Positions 56,962 to 64,000 of a DNA stretch of 64,000 nt are shown here, in pieces (position 1 is the first letter of the stretch; each line of letters begins with the position of its first letter). The stretch is taken from NCBI GenBank assembly GCA_022829145.1, contig CM040744.1:3470001-3534000 (forward strand), written 5' to 3'. The DNA comes from Albula goreensis (Eukaryota; Chordata; Actinopteri; Albuliformes; Albulidae). The notes beneath the pieces are model-generated. The model saw nothing but the letters and a program-made list of their open reading frames with translations. It ran no database searches and was not told where the DNA came from. Both the position numbers and the translations under genes were made by a program.

Positions 56962-59523
56962 ACAGACACACAGACACACAGACACACACAAAGACACAGA
57001 CACAGACACAAAGACACAGACACAGACACAGACACAGACACTCTTACTTACTGGTGTAGCTGTCCAGTTTGGGGTGCACGATGTTCACCTTGCCGTATTT
57101 CTCCGCCTCTTTAGCAGCTTTGGAGGACCAGGTGCCTGTGACCAGGTAATCTGCACACCTGTCCTCTTTCAGGCCAATCAGGTTGAGGGGGACGGCACTG
57201 AACTGACCGGTCCCGCCCCCCTGCAGAAACATCACCTTGTAGTTGTCAGGAATCCCTCTGTTCGAGGGGAGAAAGGACACCATGCTTATTCATTACCTAT
57301 AACAACGGAGCGAGGGATAGAGGAGAGGGGGAGCGAGAGATGGGGGGAGGGGGCTGGAGTCCCACCTGTATCACTCACAGAAATCACACGCATATAAAAG
57401 AAAAAAAGGACTTTATTCATCATGCAATAAGACAGAATGGATCAGAACTAAGACAGGATCACTGCCCACAGAACTGATGATGTGCTGGTTTGGCTTTAAG
57501 TTAAACCAGCCTCTGTCAGCCACTCACTGAACTGAATGCAAGGCCCACATGCTGACATCATCAGAAAGAGACAGCCTCTGCACGAGTGACTACATGGAAC
57601 GCGTACACAAACACACACACACTTCTAATCCTCTGTGATTTATTGTTTGGGAAAGGTAACACAGTGACCACAACACATTACCATCCACATTCCACTTCCC
57701 AATCAGTTCATCAGAAGAAATCGTAACATCCAATCAGAGAGGGGCATTCATACTACTCCCATTCCATCATCCAATCAGATCAGAGCGGATGGTTATCCGA
57801 TCATAGAGGATGGTGCTTACAGGAGTTCCCGGAGCAGGCTCTCAGCAGCTTTCAGGATCTTGGTGAAATCGGAGGAGCGGTGACTCATCTCTGCAGAAGG
57901 AGGGAGGAGTTTATGTCACCACAGAAACCTCAACAACTTCAGAGACCTGCTTTTATGCTCTACTATGCAGAGAGTTCAGCTACTTATAAAAGTTTGAGGA
58001 AAACTTCAGTGAGGGAACTTTAAAAGAGAGGCCATGAGAGTAAATACTGTCATCAACAGCCAGTGCATGTTTCAGAGAGAGAGAGGAGAGGGAGGACAAG
58101 TGGAGAGGAGAGGAAGGATGAGAGGAGAAGAAAGGAAGGATGAGAGGAGGAGAGGAAGGGCGAGAGGAGAGGGAGGACAAGACGAGAGGTGAGAAGAGGG
58201 AGGAAAAGAGAGGACAAGAGGAGATAGCTGCAGAGTTGTCTCACCCAGAACGCTAATCCCGATCCCATTATAATCCAGAAGTTCTTTCTGAGCCGCCAAA
58301 AGTACCTGCCAGTCAAGAGAGAGAACAGGCAAGCCACACAAAATATTAGCACCACACAGGTGTGCTTCCATTCACAAAACAATAGCACAGCACAGGTGCA
58401 CTGCAACTCCCAAACCGTTTTTTTAGCTTTGTCTACGGTGGGTTTTTAAGTTGTTGCTGTCTTTCATTATTGCATCATCCACCTTCACATGCATGAACTA
58501 CAGGAGAAAGGACGCAGACCCTGCATCTGCTGGTCTCTCACAAAACACTGCTTAAATAGGGGATACAACGATATGTAATCAAATTCTTTACATAACTTTA
58601 TTAGGATTAAAAACTATACTTAATCATAGTGTATCATTATACAATCATCATTCTTTAAAATAATATTTTGAAAAGTACTTAACTTGTAATTAGACCTTTG
58701 TTAAGATGGACACAATCATGAGTTACCAAAACACTGAAAAGGGGAACGGATACACATCTGCATAATCATTACCACTGTATTTAGAAAATTATTTTATCCA
58801 GTGCGTGTGTCGTGCGTGCATTTTGAATATTTACAATACTATTTGTCAAAGAATTTAAATTGCAGTTCAGAAATGCAAAATGAAAGCAAAAGGCGTCCAC
58901 GTTATGGTCATGTTGACGCCCTGTTTGCATAAGCATTACAAAACTTCTACTAGAAATACAAGTTAAACATTTCGGAGAGGCTCAGTTTCGTGGCTGCACC
59001 CCCTAGAGGCCACAGCGACTCCGCGAAGCGTGAATTGTCTCCCTTTTTCTACAAATGACCGGCTGACGCAATTCCCACGATCAGCCTCGGATGACTGAAG
59101 CGCGAACTAGCCAGACATTCCCGACCATTGTGTTTCCAAGGCTGATAACCTCGGCTGTTACGTAAAATGCTTTGGTTCAATTACTTTTGTTTTTGTTAAC
59201 ACAATTTCACGTGCAACGTCGAATGCACGACCGCATGCAATATTTTTGAATGGATAAAAACTAGCTCATTAGACAAAAACATCTATGGAAAGTTTGCAGG
59301 AGTCATTCAGAAACAGCTCGTGAAACACCTCCTGGCACTGGATGCAACGCTGACGACTTAAACTAGCAAACTGCTCATCAAGGCTCTTCGCTGAATGTAC
59401 ATCGTTTCATTCTACATGCAGGCAACAAACTGATGACATCTTGCGAATAAAACCGAGAGAACTTACAGGCTGAGGAAGTTTTGCCGGTCCTGCACCAAAG
59501 TTCATCGTGCGTTTGTTGTCCAT
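54169..59523 (-). CDS. PSAT1: PSAT1, phosphoserine aminotransferase (whole coding span, nine exons, frameshift in exon 8)
   Basis: This is a class V PLP-dependent aminotransferase. It converts 3-phosphohydroxypyruvate plus glutamate to 3-phosphoserine plus 2-oxoglutarate, the second step of serine synthesis, in the cytosol. Nine exons read on the minus strand match the vertebrate PSAT1 protein from end to end: [11 protein letters not shown] at the N-terminus, [29 protein letters not shown] (cofactor phosphate loop), [29 protein letters not shown], the Schiff-base lysine in GAQKNVG (about residue 199), and [15 protein letters not shown] near the C-terminus. The coding length is 1106 nt; 1107 would give 368 residues, close to the 370 of human. 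The missing base is in exon 8 (see that entry). The ATG at 59521-59523 is in good context (A at -3, G at +4) and directly precedes the family N-terminus. CEP78 lies about 1 kb upstream in the same orientation, as in human. The gene identity is certain. Whether this allele is functional is not. Confidence 0.96.
54393..54604 (-). repeat. 28-bp minisatellite in PSAT1 intron 8, seeded from the exon 8 donor
   Basis: There are about 7.5 tandem copies with a 28-bp period, measured between identical landmarks at 54419 and 54447. In the gene's sense each unit contains GGGCACAG|GTACAGTAGC or a close variant. This is the last bases of exon 8 (AAAGGGCACAG) joined to its splice donor. The array begins at the donor itself, so the true donor is the first unit of the array. 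Confidence 0.9.
54599..54735 (-). CDS. PSAT1: PSAT1 coding exon 8, one base short (frameshift)
   Basis: This exon is 137 nt, with acceptor CCCCCAG| and donor CACAG|GTACAG. Its first part reads [20 protein letters not shown] and on to GDEAL. Its second part, [19 protein letters not shown], is only found in the +1 frame. The entry phase from exon 7 and the exit phase into exon 9 demand 138 nt, and human exon 8 also codes 45 whole codons plus three split bases. The switch lies between CTG and AGAAG at 54656/54657, as if one G of CTGGAG were lost. Read literally, translation continues for 12 foreign residues and stops at a TGA about 19 nt before the exon end. That is too close to the last junction for classical nonsense-mediated decay. 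Residues lost would include the HRSVGGIR substrate loop. Confidence 0.92.
54765..54880. repeat. CA-rich repeat in PSAT1 intron 7
   Basis: This is a degenerate CA tract with a duplicated CACACACTAGTGCTTCA motif, ending in a pure (CA)n of about 11 units. Confidence 0.85.
55029..55157 (-). CDS. PSAT1: PSAT1 coding exon 7
   Basis: This exon is 129 nt and encodes [20 protein letters not shown], then [20 protein letters not shown] and FY, with split codons at both ends. The acceptor is TTCACAG| and the donor GT|GTGAGT. This is the helical stretch following the active-site domain. Confidence 0.94.
55318..55650 (-). repeat. 47-bp minisatellite in PSAT1 intron 6, seeded from the exon 6 donor
   Basis: There are about seven tandem copies with a 47-bp period (landmarks at 55331 and 55378), one copy shortened. 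In the sense direction each unit carries a near copy of the last 25 bases of exon 6 (encoding YNTPPCF) followed by the donor CAG|GTACAGC. The copy nearest the exon is the exon end itself. Confidence 0.92.
55629..55798 (-). CDS. PSAT1: PSAT1 coding exon 6 (catalytic lysine)
   Basis: This exon is 170 nt, starts [16 protein letters not shown] and ends SLYNTPPCF plus two bases. The lysine of GAQKNVG forms the internal aldimine with PLP. Human has serine where this protein has cysteine in NVGCAG. The acceptor is GCTGCAG| and the donor AG|GTACAG. Reading past the donor stays open into the adjacent minisatellite down to about 55193, so intron retention would not terminate at once. Confidence 0.95.
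55799..56207 (-). other. PSAT1: PSAT1 intron 5
   Basis: This 409-bp intron includes a short palindromic-looking stretch at about 56095-56130, where AATGTGTTCATGCA is followed by TGCGTGAACACATT. The two arms form a hairpin. It is otherwise unremarkable. Confidence 0.75.
56208..56380 (-). CDS. PSAT1: PSAT1 coding exon 5
   Basis: This exon is 173 nt and encodes [19 protein letters not shown] through [12 protein letters not shown]. It includes NETVHGVEF and the SDMSSNF motif with the Asp that pairs with the PLP ring nitrogen. The acceptor is CCTGCAG| and the donor AAG|GTGAGC, ending in phase 0. A 31-bp minisatellite starts about 15-20 bases upstream of the acceptor. Confidence 0.95.
56395..56838. 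repeat. 31-bp minisatellite in PSAT1 intron 4
   Basis: There are about 14 copies of a 31-bp unit containing GGTTACGCTCTCATACCCAA on the plus strand. Copies differ mainly at CACGGGATT versus CACAGGGTT, alternating along the array. It ends about 15-20 bp before the exon 5 acceptor, so branch-point choice must fall in or beside the array. Confidence 0.93.
56877..57041. repeat. Compound (CT)n(CA)n/(GACACA)n microsatellite in PSAT1 intron 4
   Basis: CT repeats run into a long CA tract and then CAGACACA-type variants, reaching almost to the exon 4 donor. In the transcript this is a (UG)n tract starting about ten bases after the 5' splice site. Confidence 0.95.
57052..57257 (-). CDS. PSAT1: PSAT1 coding exon 4
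   Basis: This exon is 206 nt and encodes [15 protein letters not shown] through [12 protein letters not shown]. It contains the PLP-phosphate loop [11 protein letters not shown] and the [14 protein letters not shown] motif. The acceptor is GAACAG| and the donor A|GTAAGT. A long (GT)n tract starts about ten bases after the donor. Confidence 0.95.
57258..57820 (-). other. PSAT1: PSAT1 intron 3
   Basis: This 563-bp intron contains a short GA-rich patch at 57300-57350 and otherwise unique sequence. A TTTATT (AATAAA on the sense strand) at about 57412 is a potential premature poly(A) signal, with no support for use. Confidence 0.8.
57821..57890 (-). CDS. PSAT1: PSAT1 coding exon 3
   Basis: This exon is 70 nt and encodes [20 protein letters not shown] with two flanking split codons. 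The acceptor is CTGCAG| and the donor is |GTAAGC. SHRS is the highly conserved substrate-side motif of phosphoserine aminotransferases. Confidence 0.94.
58072..58215. repeat. GA-rich (polypurine) repeat in PSAT1 intron 2
   Basis: This is a degenerate GAGAGGA/GGACAAGAG tract. In the transcript it is a long polypyrimidine stretch, so it could act as a decoy acceptor tract upstream of exon 3. Confidence 0.85.
58245..58305 (-). CDS. PSAT1: PSAT1 coding exon 2
   Basis: This exon is 61 nt and encodes [20 protein letters not shown] plus one base of the next codon. The acceptor is GGCAG| and the donor is |GTGAGA. It joins exon 1 in phase 0 and exon 3 in phase 1, giving the family block LPQPVLL and then SVLEMSHRS. 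Confidence 0.94.
58306..59466 (-). other. PSAT1: PSAT1 intron 1
   Basis: This 1161-bp intron is unique sequence, AT-rich in the middle, without tandem repeats, unlike introns 2, 4, 6 and 8. CpG-containing sequence near 59000-59240 could be promoter-proximal. I see no ORF of note. Confidence 0.8.
59467..59523 (-). CDS. PSAT1: PSAT1 coding exon 1
   Basis: This exon is 57 nt and encodes 19 residues beginning [17 protein letters not shown]. It is followed by a GTAAGT donor at 59466-59461 and ends in phase 0. The short N-terminal extension before [10 protein letters not shown] is the usual length for animal PSAT1. No in-frame ATG is needed further upstream. Confidence 0.93.
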
Positions 59524-59645
59524 GATGCTTTATGAGAGCTCGTTGCCAATAGTTTGTTTGCAGAGTGTAATCACCGGCTCAACTGACCTACTTTGACTTT
59601 CTCCCGCTGACACATCTGTTAGATCTGCCTTTACCACAGCGCCTC

Positions 59646-59760
59646 CCAATTCCCAAATCACATCTCTACTCCCCTGCGTTCCGATTGGGCAAACTCCCAT
59701 ACCGTGTCTTATTGTTCGACAAACTATTGGGTGTTATGAACTCTGGACTCATGTGATTGG
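59646..59760 (-). promoter_or_regulatory. PSAT1: Putative PSAT1 promoter with three CCAAT boxes
   Basis: ATTGG on the plus strand (CCAAT on the coding strand) occurs at 59684-59688, 59726-59730 and 59756-59760, spaced 42 and 30 bp, about 160-240 bp upstream of the start codon. A CCAAT in the opposite orientation is at 59646-59650. Multiple CCAAT boxes at this distance are typical of NF-Y-driven TATA-less promoters. I saw no TATA box and no clear ATF4 amino-acid response element, although mammalian PSAT1 is known to be ATF4-responsive. The transcription start site is not determined. Confidence 0.45.
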
Positions 59761-60425
59761 GTGGTCGTTCACGAGTAGGGAACGTGATCAGACACTCACA
59801 AGTCCAAGATGAGTATTTTTAAAATTAAATTATGCGGTGTGACCAAAAGTTTTAGAGAGAATTCAGCGGGTGCTTGGGTGACATTGACTTACTCGGTTAA
59901 TTGTTGGTCGCACAGTAGCGATAGTTCATGCACCAATTGAAACACGACATTGTGTGTCTAAAGCTTATGCTTTTACGCTGTTGCACTCACTACGGGTTAA
60001 ACATTTCTTACTGCAACAAATGAAAACGATTGCAGTTAGTGTATTTCAAGTCGTATTAATCACCGCTAGGTTTGATTTATGATCTCATTCAGTTAAGATC
60101 CACATCGTTGTAAACTTAGTCATTGCTAGAACAAGTCTATTCAGATGAAATTACTGTAGCACTATGTATTTTTATGTTATGTTATGAGACACACCTATGT
60201 TAAAGGGTAAAACACCACTATGATAAAACATAACCATCTCAATGGCAAGAATCTCCTGTTAACGGGGGTGCAACATTGTACTTTTCAACACGCCTGCAGC
60301 ATCACTCCACAGAGTGAAAGGGTTCAGTGCAAGGCACAAACAAGGGCTTGAAAATGCTTTTAAATGTGGCAGTTAGGTTCAAATCATGCTTACACAATAA
60401 TTTCACATTTGGAAAAATGCAAAAT
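59761..60425. other. CEP78-PSAT1 intergenic spacer
   Basis: This spacer is unique, AT-rich sequence between the CEP78 3' end and the PSAT1 promoter region. No ORF or repeat of note was seen apart from scattered TA-rich stretches. Confidence 0.7.
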
Positions 60426-60427
60426 GT

Positions 60428-60460
60428 TTTATTTATACAATGAATTTTGGCACATTTATT
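60428..60460 (-). terminator. CEP78: CEP78 poly(A) signals
   Basis: Two AATAAA hexamers on the minus strand (TTTATT at 60455-60460 and 60428-60433) lie 100-135 bp after the stop. They give a short 3' UTR and leave about 0.9 kb before the PSAT1 start. Confidence 0.5.
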
Positions 60461-60562
60461 TTTTTTAAAAAATGGTACTGTACAGGGAATAATGGTGAAG
60501 GAGGCATGGTCTGAGGTGGGCGGGGTTTTCTGTAGCAAGGCGGGGTCTGATTGGGGCGGGGC

Positions 60563-60988
60563 TCAGAACCCCAGGTCAGACCCAGCACCCAGGCTGCTGA
60601 GGGACTGGATCAGCTCCAGAGGCTCGGAGTCCGACCCGCTCCGGTCCGTTCCGGAGACCCCCGACGCCCCCTTGATGCTGGGGCTGGACCTCCGGGGGGT
60701 GTCCCTGTGCAACCCGTTGCTATGGGAGCTGCTGCTACGGGAACCTTCCCCATTGCCAGAGACAGAGCGGTGTGTAGATTCGAGTGGAGAGGGGACCCCA
60801 GACTGTATGGGATCTTTCGCCTGTTTCTCTGAACTGGACGACCGCTGACCACTTCCTGTGGAAGCTGGCTGGCTGACGGCCACTTCCTGTGTGGACCCTC
60901 CTGGCAGGGAGTTCCCCGGGGGTGACACAGCGCCCCCTGTGGGGCTGGTAGGCTGAGGCACGGGGGGAAGGAGGCCCTCATCCTGTAT
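60563..60988 (-). CDS. CEP78: CEP78 terminal coding exon, low-complexity C-terminal tail
   Basis: This exon is 426 nt (141 residues plus TGA), joined in phase 0 from CTGCAG|ATACAGGATGAG. The composition is dominated by Ser, Pro and Gly ([30 protein letters not shown]), a disordered tail. Weak residue-level conservation is expected here. The continuous frame and correct splice phase are the main support. Confidence 0.82.
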   Translation of the reverse strand: MQDEGLLPPVPQPTSPTGGAVSPPGNSLPGGSTQEVAVSQPASTGSGQRSSSSEKQAKDPIQSGVPSPLESTHRSVSGNGEGSRSSSSHSNGLHRDTPRRSSPSIKGASGVSGTDRSGSDSEPLELIQSLSSLGAGSDLGF

Positions 60989-61919
60989 CTGCAGGACACA
61001 GGTACACACCACACCTTAGATACACAGGTATATAGTAGGCTAGTTACACAGAGACACCACCTAGCCTACACACACACACACACACACACACACACCAAGC
61101 AGTCACATGCACATTGTGGCAGAGATCAGGGTCACAGGTGATGCTGATTGGTCAGGGTATGTGTCATGTGACGTGAGCACGAGGGGCAGAATCTCATTAT
61201 CCCATTATGTCATTACATTTGGGTCCAAAAGTCTGAGACCACTAGTGAAGTGCTTCTGTTTTGCATTCTTTCATAATTTGCATTACATATCATAGAAACA
61301 ATTTCAGTGAAAAGCTGAATTTTTTAAAAAATGTACATGAATTTCAGAATGGGTTAGGTTAAGGAATATCCCCCTTTTGCTTTAATGACAGGGTGCAGTG
61401 GAGCTGGCATGGACTCCACAAGTTTGAGCAAAACCTGGTGATCCATGTTATCCAATAGTTTTTAGGTGTCCAAAACTTTCAAAGCGTTTAAGTTCCTCCA
61501 TAAATGTTCGATGGTGTCTGACCTTTTGGACAGAGGAGTTGACATGATCAATGTGACAAATTTGTATAAATTTGATCTAGAAATAGTGTAGAATCTTAAT
61601 ATTTCTTCATTTTAAATGCCAGAACTTCTCTTTGTTTAAAATATTTCAAAATCCAGAAACATTCTGTTTATTTCCATGTTTACTTGAGGAAAAAATAAAA
61701 CAAAATACAATGTAATCTGGTTTTAGACTTTTGGACCCCACTGTTTGTGTTTCAGCCAGAGTGAGTATGCTGGCTGTGTCTCTTTACACACACAAATGCC
61801 TGTGGGAGGCACACAACCGACATGCACACGCACAAACACACATACACCAACATGCTCACACGCAGTGACTCATTCCCATACTAACAATCAAACATGCAAT
61901 CATTCTCTCGCACTCTCTG

Positions 61920-61978
<59 letters not shown>

Positions 61979-63743
61979 ACAGAAACACACACACGGCTGT
62001 ACGTACTGGTGCAGTAGCAGGCCTGGCGCCCCTGGCTGTGTTGGGGGTCAGGGTGGAGGAGAGCTGGGGTTGGCCGAGCGAATTGGCTGAGTCTAACCCT
62101 GCCATGGAGGCCAGCTGGCCCAACCTGCAAGAGACAGACACCGCACAGCACTGAAACCCCGCGCCCACCAAACTTACTTTCTGCTTTTTCACCAACAAAT
62201 ACACAGCGCAGCACTGAAGCCCCGTCCCCACCCGACCCCAGCAATCACTCATAGAACAGAAGTAGACAATTGTGATGTCAGAATTCACAGAGCTAGCTGG
62301 AAAAGTAATGGAAAAACACACTTAAACAACAAAAACCAGTGGCTACCTATCTATCAAACTAGCACATTACCATGTGAATTCAAAGATATGGCTAGCAATT
62401 TGTTAATACTCGTTCAAAGGTATTTAAGGTATGTTAGCGGCCAGAGCAATAATGAAAGCAACAGCTTCAGTCAAAGGACTAAAAACTCTTCGGACTGGAT
62501 TTTGTCAACACTAAGTATTCCTGAGCTTTTGGTATTCTGAGCCATGCTCTGTCTCGATGCGCGTGATTGGCTGGGTCCCCGGCCTGCAGGCTGACGTGTG
62601 ATTGGCTGGGCCCCCGGCGGCCTGCAGGCTGATTGGCTGGGTCCCAGCAGGGTGAGAGACGGAGCACTGAACTAAGAGGAACGGCGTGTTCCTGCCCCCT
62701 CGCCTCCCCCAACCCCCTCCCCCCCACTCAGTATGCGGGTCGCACACAGGGCCCTGTGCTGCAGCCCAAGTATTGTGGGTCAGCACTGGAGCCTTTTAAC
62801 TGCCTCTTTCATCACTGCTGCCTGTGAGAGCACAATGCGGGGAGAAGGGGAGCGGGAAAAAAGGTTGAGCGGGGGACCTGGTGAGGTGGGGGGGCGGAGT
62901 TAAAGCCTCTGTTTGAACCAGGCTCTGCCCGAGAGAACCCAGAGCAGCCGCGTGCCAAAAAGCAGAGCCAGCACACCTGAACCCCTACACCTGGTGTAGG
63001 AGACCTGCTGGGCAGTGTGAAGCTCTCACATCTTTACCTGCACAGGGAGTGTTCTGCTGAAGCTCATCTCATACACACCTGCAGCAGGTGTGAAAGGTTA
63101 CAGTGTTTGGGGCGCAGACACACAGGGGCTGCTGATGAAGTTATGTAACTTCGACTGATGCCGAGGATACCTAAGCCAATCAAAATACTATGGGGGATGG
63201 TCTTTTAATGTGAATACTCGTGAGCACAGAGATGTAAATGAAATTTGAAAGACTTCCGTGGTAGGATACATGGATGCATCGTTCGTTTCAGGAGAGAAGG
63301 AGGCGAGTAGGGGAGGTGAAATTTCGTCTCCCACCTTTTTGGAACCGTGGAGGGGGGGAGGACATAAAGATAACTTTCCAGGGGGAGGAAGGGGTGGAGG
63401 AGGCGAAGAGGCGAGGAGACGAAATTTGAGTATTGGAACACACCCACAGGGAGGTTTGTTATCAGGGTCAAAGGTCACTGTGTTTGACATTCAGACACAC
63501 TGAGGGTTGTTATCAGGGTCAAAGGTCACTGTGTTTGGCATACAGACACACACTGCGAGTGAGGGTTCTTCTTTACCCAGCATCCCTCAGCAGGTCCAGG
63601 AAGGCGTGGAACTTGTTGAAAGACTTCTCGATGCTGTCCAGCACGGCGTCGTCCTCCAGGGCGCTGGCGGCCAGCGACTGGCTCTGCAGTGCCTCCGTGA
63701 GGGACGCGTTCATACTGCGCAGCCGGTGCACCTCCAGCTCCAG
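60563..63743 (-). CDS. CEP78: CEP78, centrosomal protein 78 (3' part: last three coding exons; 5' part beyond the window)
   Basis: CEP78 is a centriole-associated protein with N-terminal leucine-rich repeats and a C-terminal coiled coil. In human it is linked to cone-rod dystrophy with hearing loss and to ciliary and PLK4-related centriole control. Only the C-terminal part is in the window. The first exon here reads [20 protein letters not shown] and then [20 protein letters not shown] with DAG. The next begins [11 protein letters not shown], which together match the vertebrate [21 protein letters not shown] block. The last exon is a Ser/Pro/Gly-rich tail ending ...LGAGSDLGF. Phases match across both introns (2 and 0). 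The LRR exons must lie at coordinates above 64000. The position upstream of and in tandem with PSAT1 is the vertebrate order and supports the call. Confidence 0.9.
61217..61745. mobile_element. Non-autonomous Tc1/mariner-like element in a CEP78 intron
   Basis: Both ends carry inverted copies of one motif: GGGTCCAAAAGTCTGAGACC at the left, and on the right the reverse complement of GGGGTCCAAAAGTCTAAAAC. The interior includes TGACAGGGTGCAGTGGAGCT and CTGGCATGGACTCCACAAGT, sequence of the kind found in Tc1-like elements of fish. It is about 530 bp, carries no transposase ORF, and the ends are diverged. Confidence 0.7.
61920..61977. repeat. (CA)n microsatellite beside a CEP78 donor
   Basis: An almost perfect CA tract of about 28 units sits 30 bp beyond the penultimate exon's donor. 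It is (UG)n in the transcript. Confidence 0.95.
62007..62124 (-). CDS. CEP78: CEP78 penultimate coding exon
   Basis: This exon is 118 nt and encodes [20 protein letters not shown] and then [19 protein letters not shown]. The acceptor is TTGCAG| and the donor CCA|GTACGT. It joins the previous exon as DA-G-LGQLA, matching the human protein. The donor is within about 25 bp of a long CA tract. Confidence 0.88.
62125..63576 (-). other. CEP78: CEP78 intron upstream of the penultimate exon
   Basis: This 1452-bp intron contains imperfect repeats of TGATTGGCTGGGTCCC at 62563-62645, a G-rich patch at 63345-63425, and a 51-bp tandem duplication near 63455-63550. I see no additional exon. Confidence 0.75.
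63452..63550. repeat. 51-bp tandem duplication carrying two DR1 motifs
   Basis: GTTATCAGGGTCAAAGGTCA occurs twice, 51 bp apart. Each copy includes GGGTCA-A-AGGTCA (63465-63477 and 63516-63528). This is a consensus direct repeat with one-base spacing of the kind bound by HNF4, RXR or PPAR-type nuclear receptors. Function is not shown. Confidence 0.7.
63577..63743 (-). CDS. CEP78: CEP78 coiled-coil exon
   Basis: This exon is 167 nt with heptad-like [19 protein letters not shown] followed by [20 protein letters not shown]. The donor is |GTAAAG. The acceptor CGCAG| at 63745-63744 has only a weak T/G-rich tract upstream, so the 5' border is the less certain one. Confidence 0.85.
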
Positions 63744-64000
63744 CTGCGACCAGCACACACAACATCACACACAGACCCTGGGTTTAACGCACGCTCTCAG
63801 ACAACAGGCAAAAGCTGATAATTATACTCAAATCACTACCCTGACCTTGCTAACAGACTACATTCACCTTAACAGAATACCTGCAGTCTCTCAGATTTAA
63901 AAGCCCACACCGTTCCTGTGGCTAAAGTAAACATATTAGTAATGAAGCAACACAAATAACTACGGTGGATATTACCAGAGACTTTCCCATTTAATACCAC
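63744..64000 (-). other. CEP78: CEP78 intron, window edge
   Basis: No further exon is recognisable before the window ends. Confidence 0.6.

Larger units (their letters stand above)
60989..62006 (-). other. CEP78: CEP78 intron between the last two exons
   Basis: It contains a (CA)n tract at 61069-61095, a Tc1/mariner-like element (61217-61745, listed separately) and a second (CA)n tract at 61920-61977. Confidence 0.8.

Overview
The window is a piece of a vertebrate nuclear genome, almost certainly a ray-finned fish. It holds two recognisable protein genes, both on the minus strand, in the last 10 kb: PSAT1 (phosphoserine aminotransferase; nine coding exons, 54169-59523) and the 3' end of CEP78 (centrosomal protein 78; three last coding exons, 60563-63743). 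The two lie head-to-tail about 1 kb apart, the same tandem order as in human 9q21, so the window is read as the conserved CEP78-PSAT1 block. Fish origin is inferred from the dense CA/TG microsatellites, the many minisatellites, a decayed Tx1/L1-type LINE and the fish interspersed repeat containing 'CTTATCCAGAG'. The species cannot be named.

Layout. Positions 1-53600 lie downstream of PSAT1 and contain no exon that I can recognise. In human this side of PSAT1 is the gene desert running to TLE4, and the window fits that picture. It alternates between (a) unique, CpG-retaining, homeodomain-motif-rich stretches that look like conserved non-coding elements (for example 9480-10700, 12030-12240, 30000-30960, 32330-32720, 47870-48720) and (b) tandem repeats. 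The largest arrays are a 37-bp minisatellite (7508-8770), a 42-bp one (13195-13812), a 3-kb array of a 34-bp unit (25601-28568), a 46-bp one (32889-33135) and a 40-bp one (44947-45336), besides more than twenty CA/TG, CT/GA and ATT microsatellites. Mobile-element remnants are a LINE ORF2 C-terminal fossil (about 40155-40560), a foldback MITE (21762-22084), a Harbinger-like end (25364-25600), a Tc1/mariner-like element inside a CEP78 intron (61217-61745) and several SINE-like copies. One 112-codon ORF next to the 42-bp array (13820-14158) looks more protein-like than its surroundings but is unrecognised.

PSAT1 splices cleanly by eye: every exon has AG/GT borders and matching phases. The exception is exon 8, which is one base short of the expected length (137 instead of 138). 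The two halves of that exon encode the PSAT1 sequence in different frames, so as given the gene is frameshifted at about 54656. This is either an assembly or sequencing error or a true mutation. The introns of PSAT1 are heavily invaded by minisatellites. Two arrays (after exon 6 and after exon 8) are built from units that each contain a copy of the exon's own 3' end plus its splice donor (CAG|GTACAG), so each intron carries a row of near-perfect decoy donors. Intron 4 is mostly tandem repeat.

Functionally PSAT1 makes phosphoserine in serine biosynthesis and CEP78 is a centriole/ciliary protein. Their adjacency is old synteny, not a functional operon. The likely PSAT1 promoter sits in the roughly 1-kb gap between the genes and carries three same-orientation CCAAT boxes.
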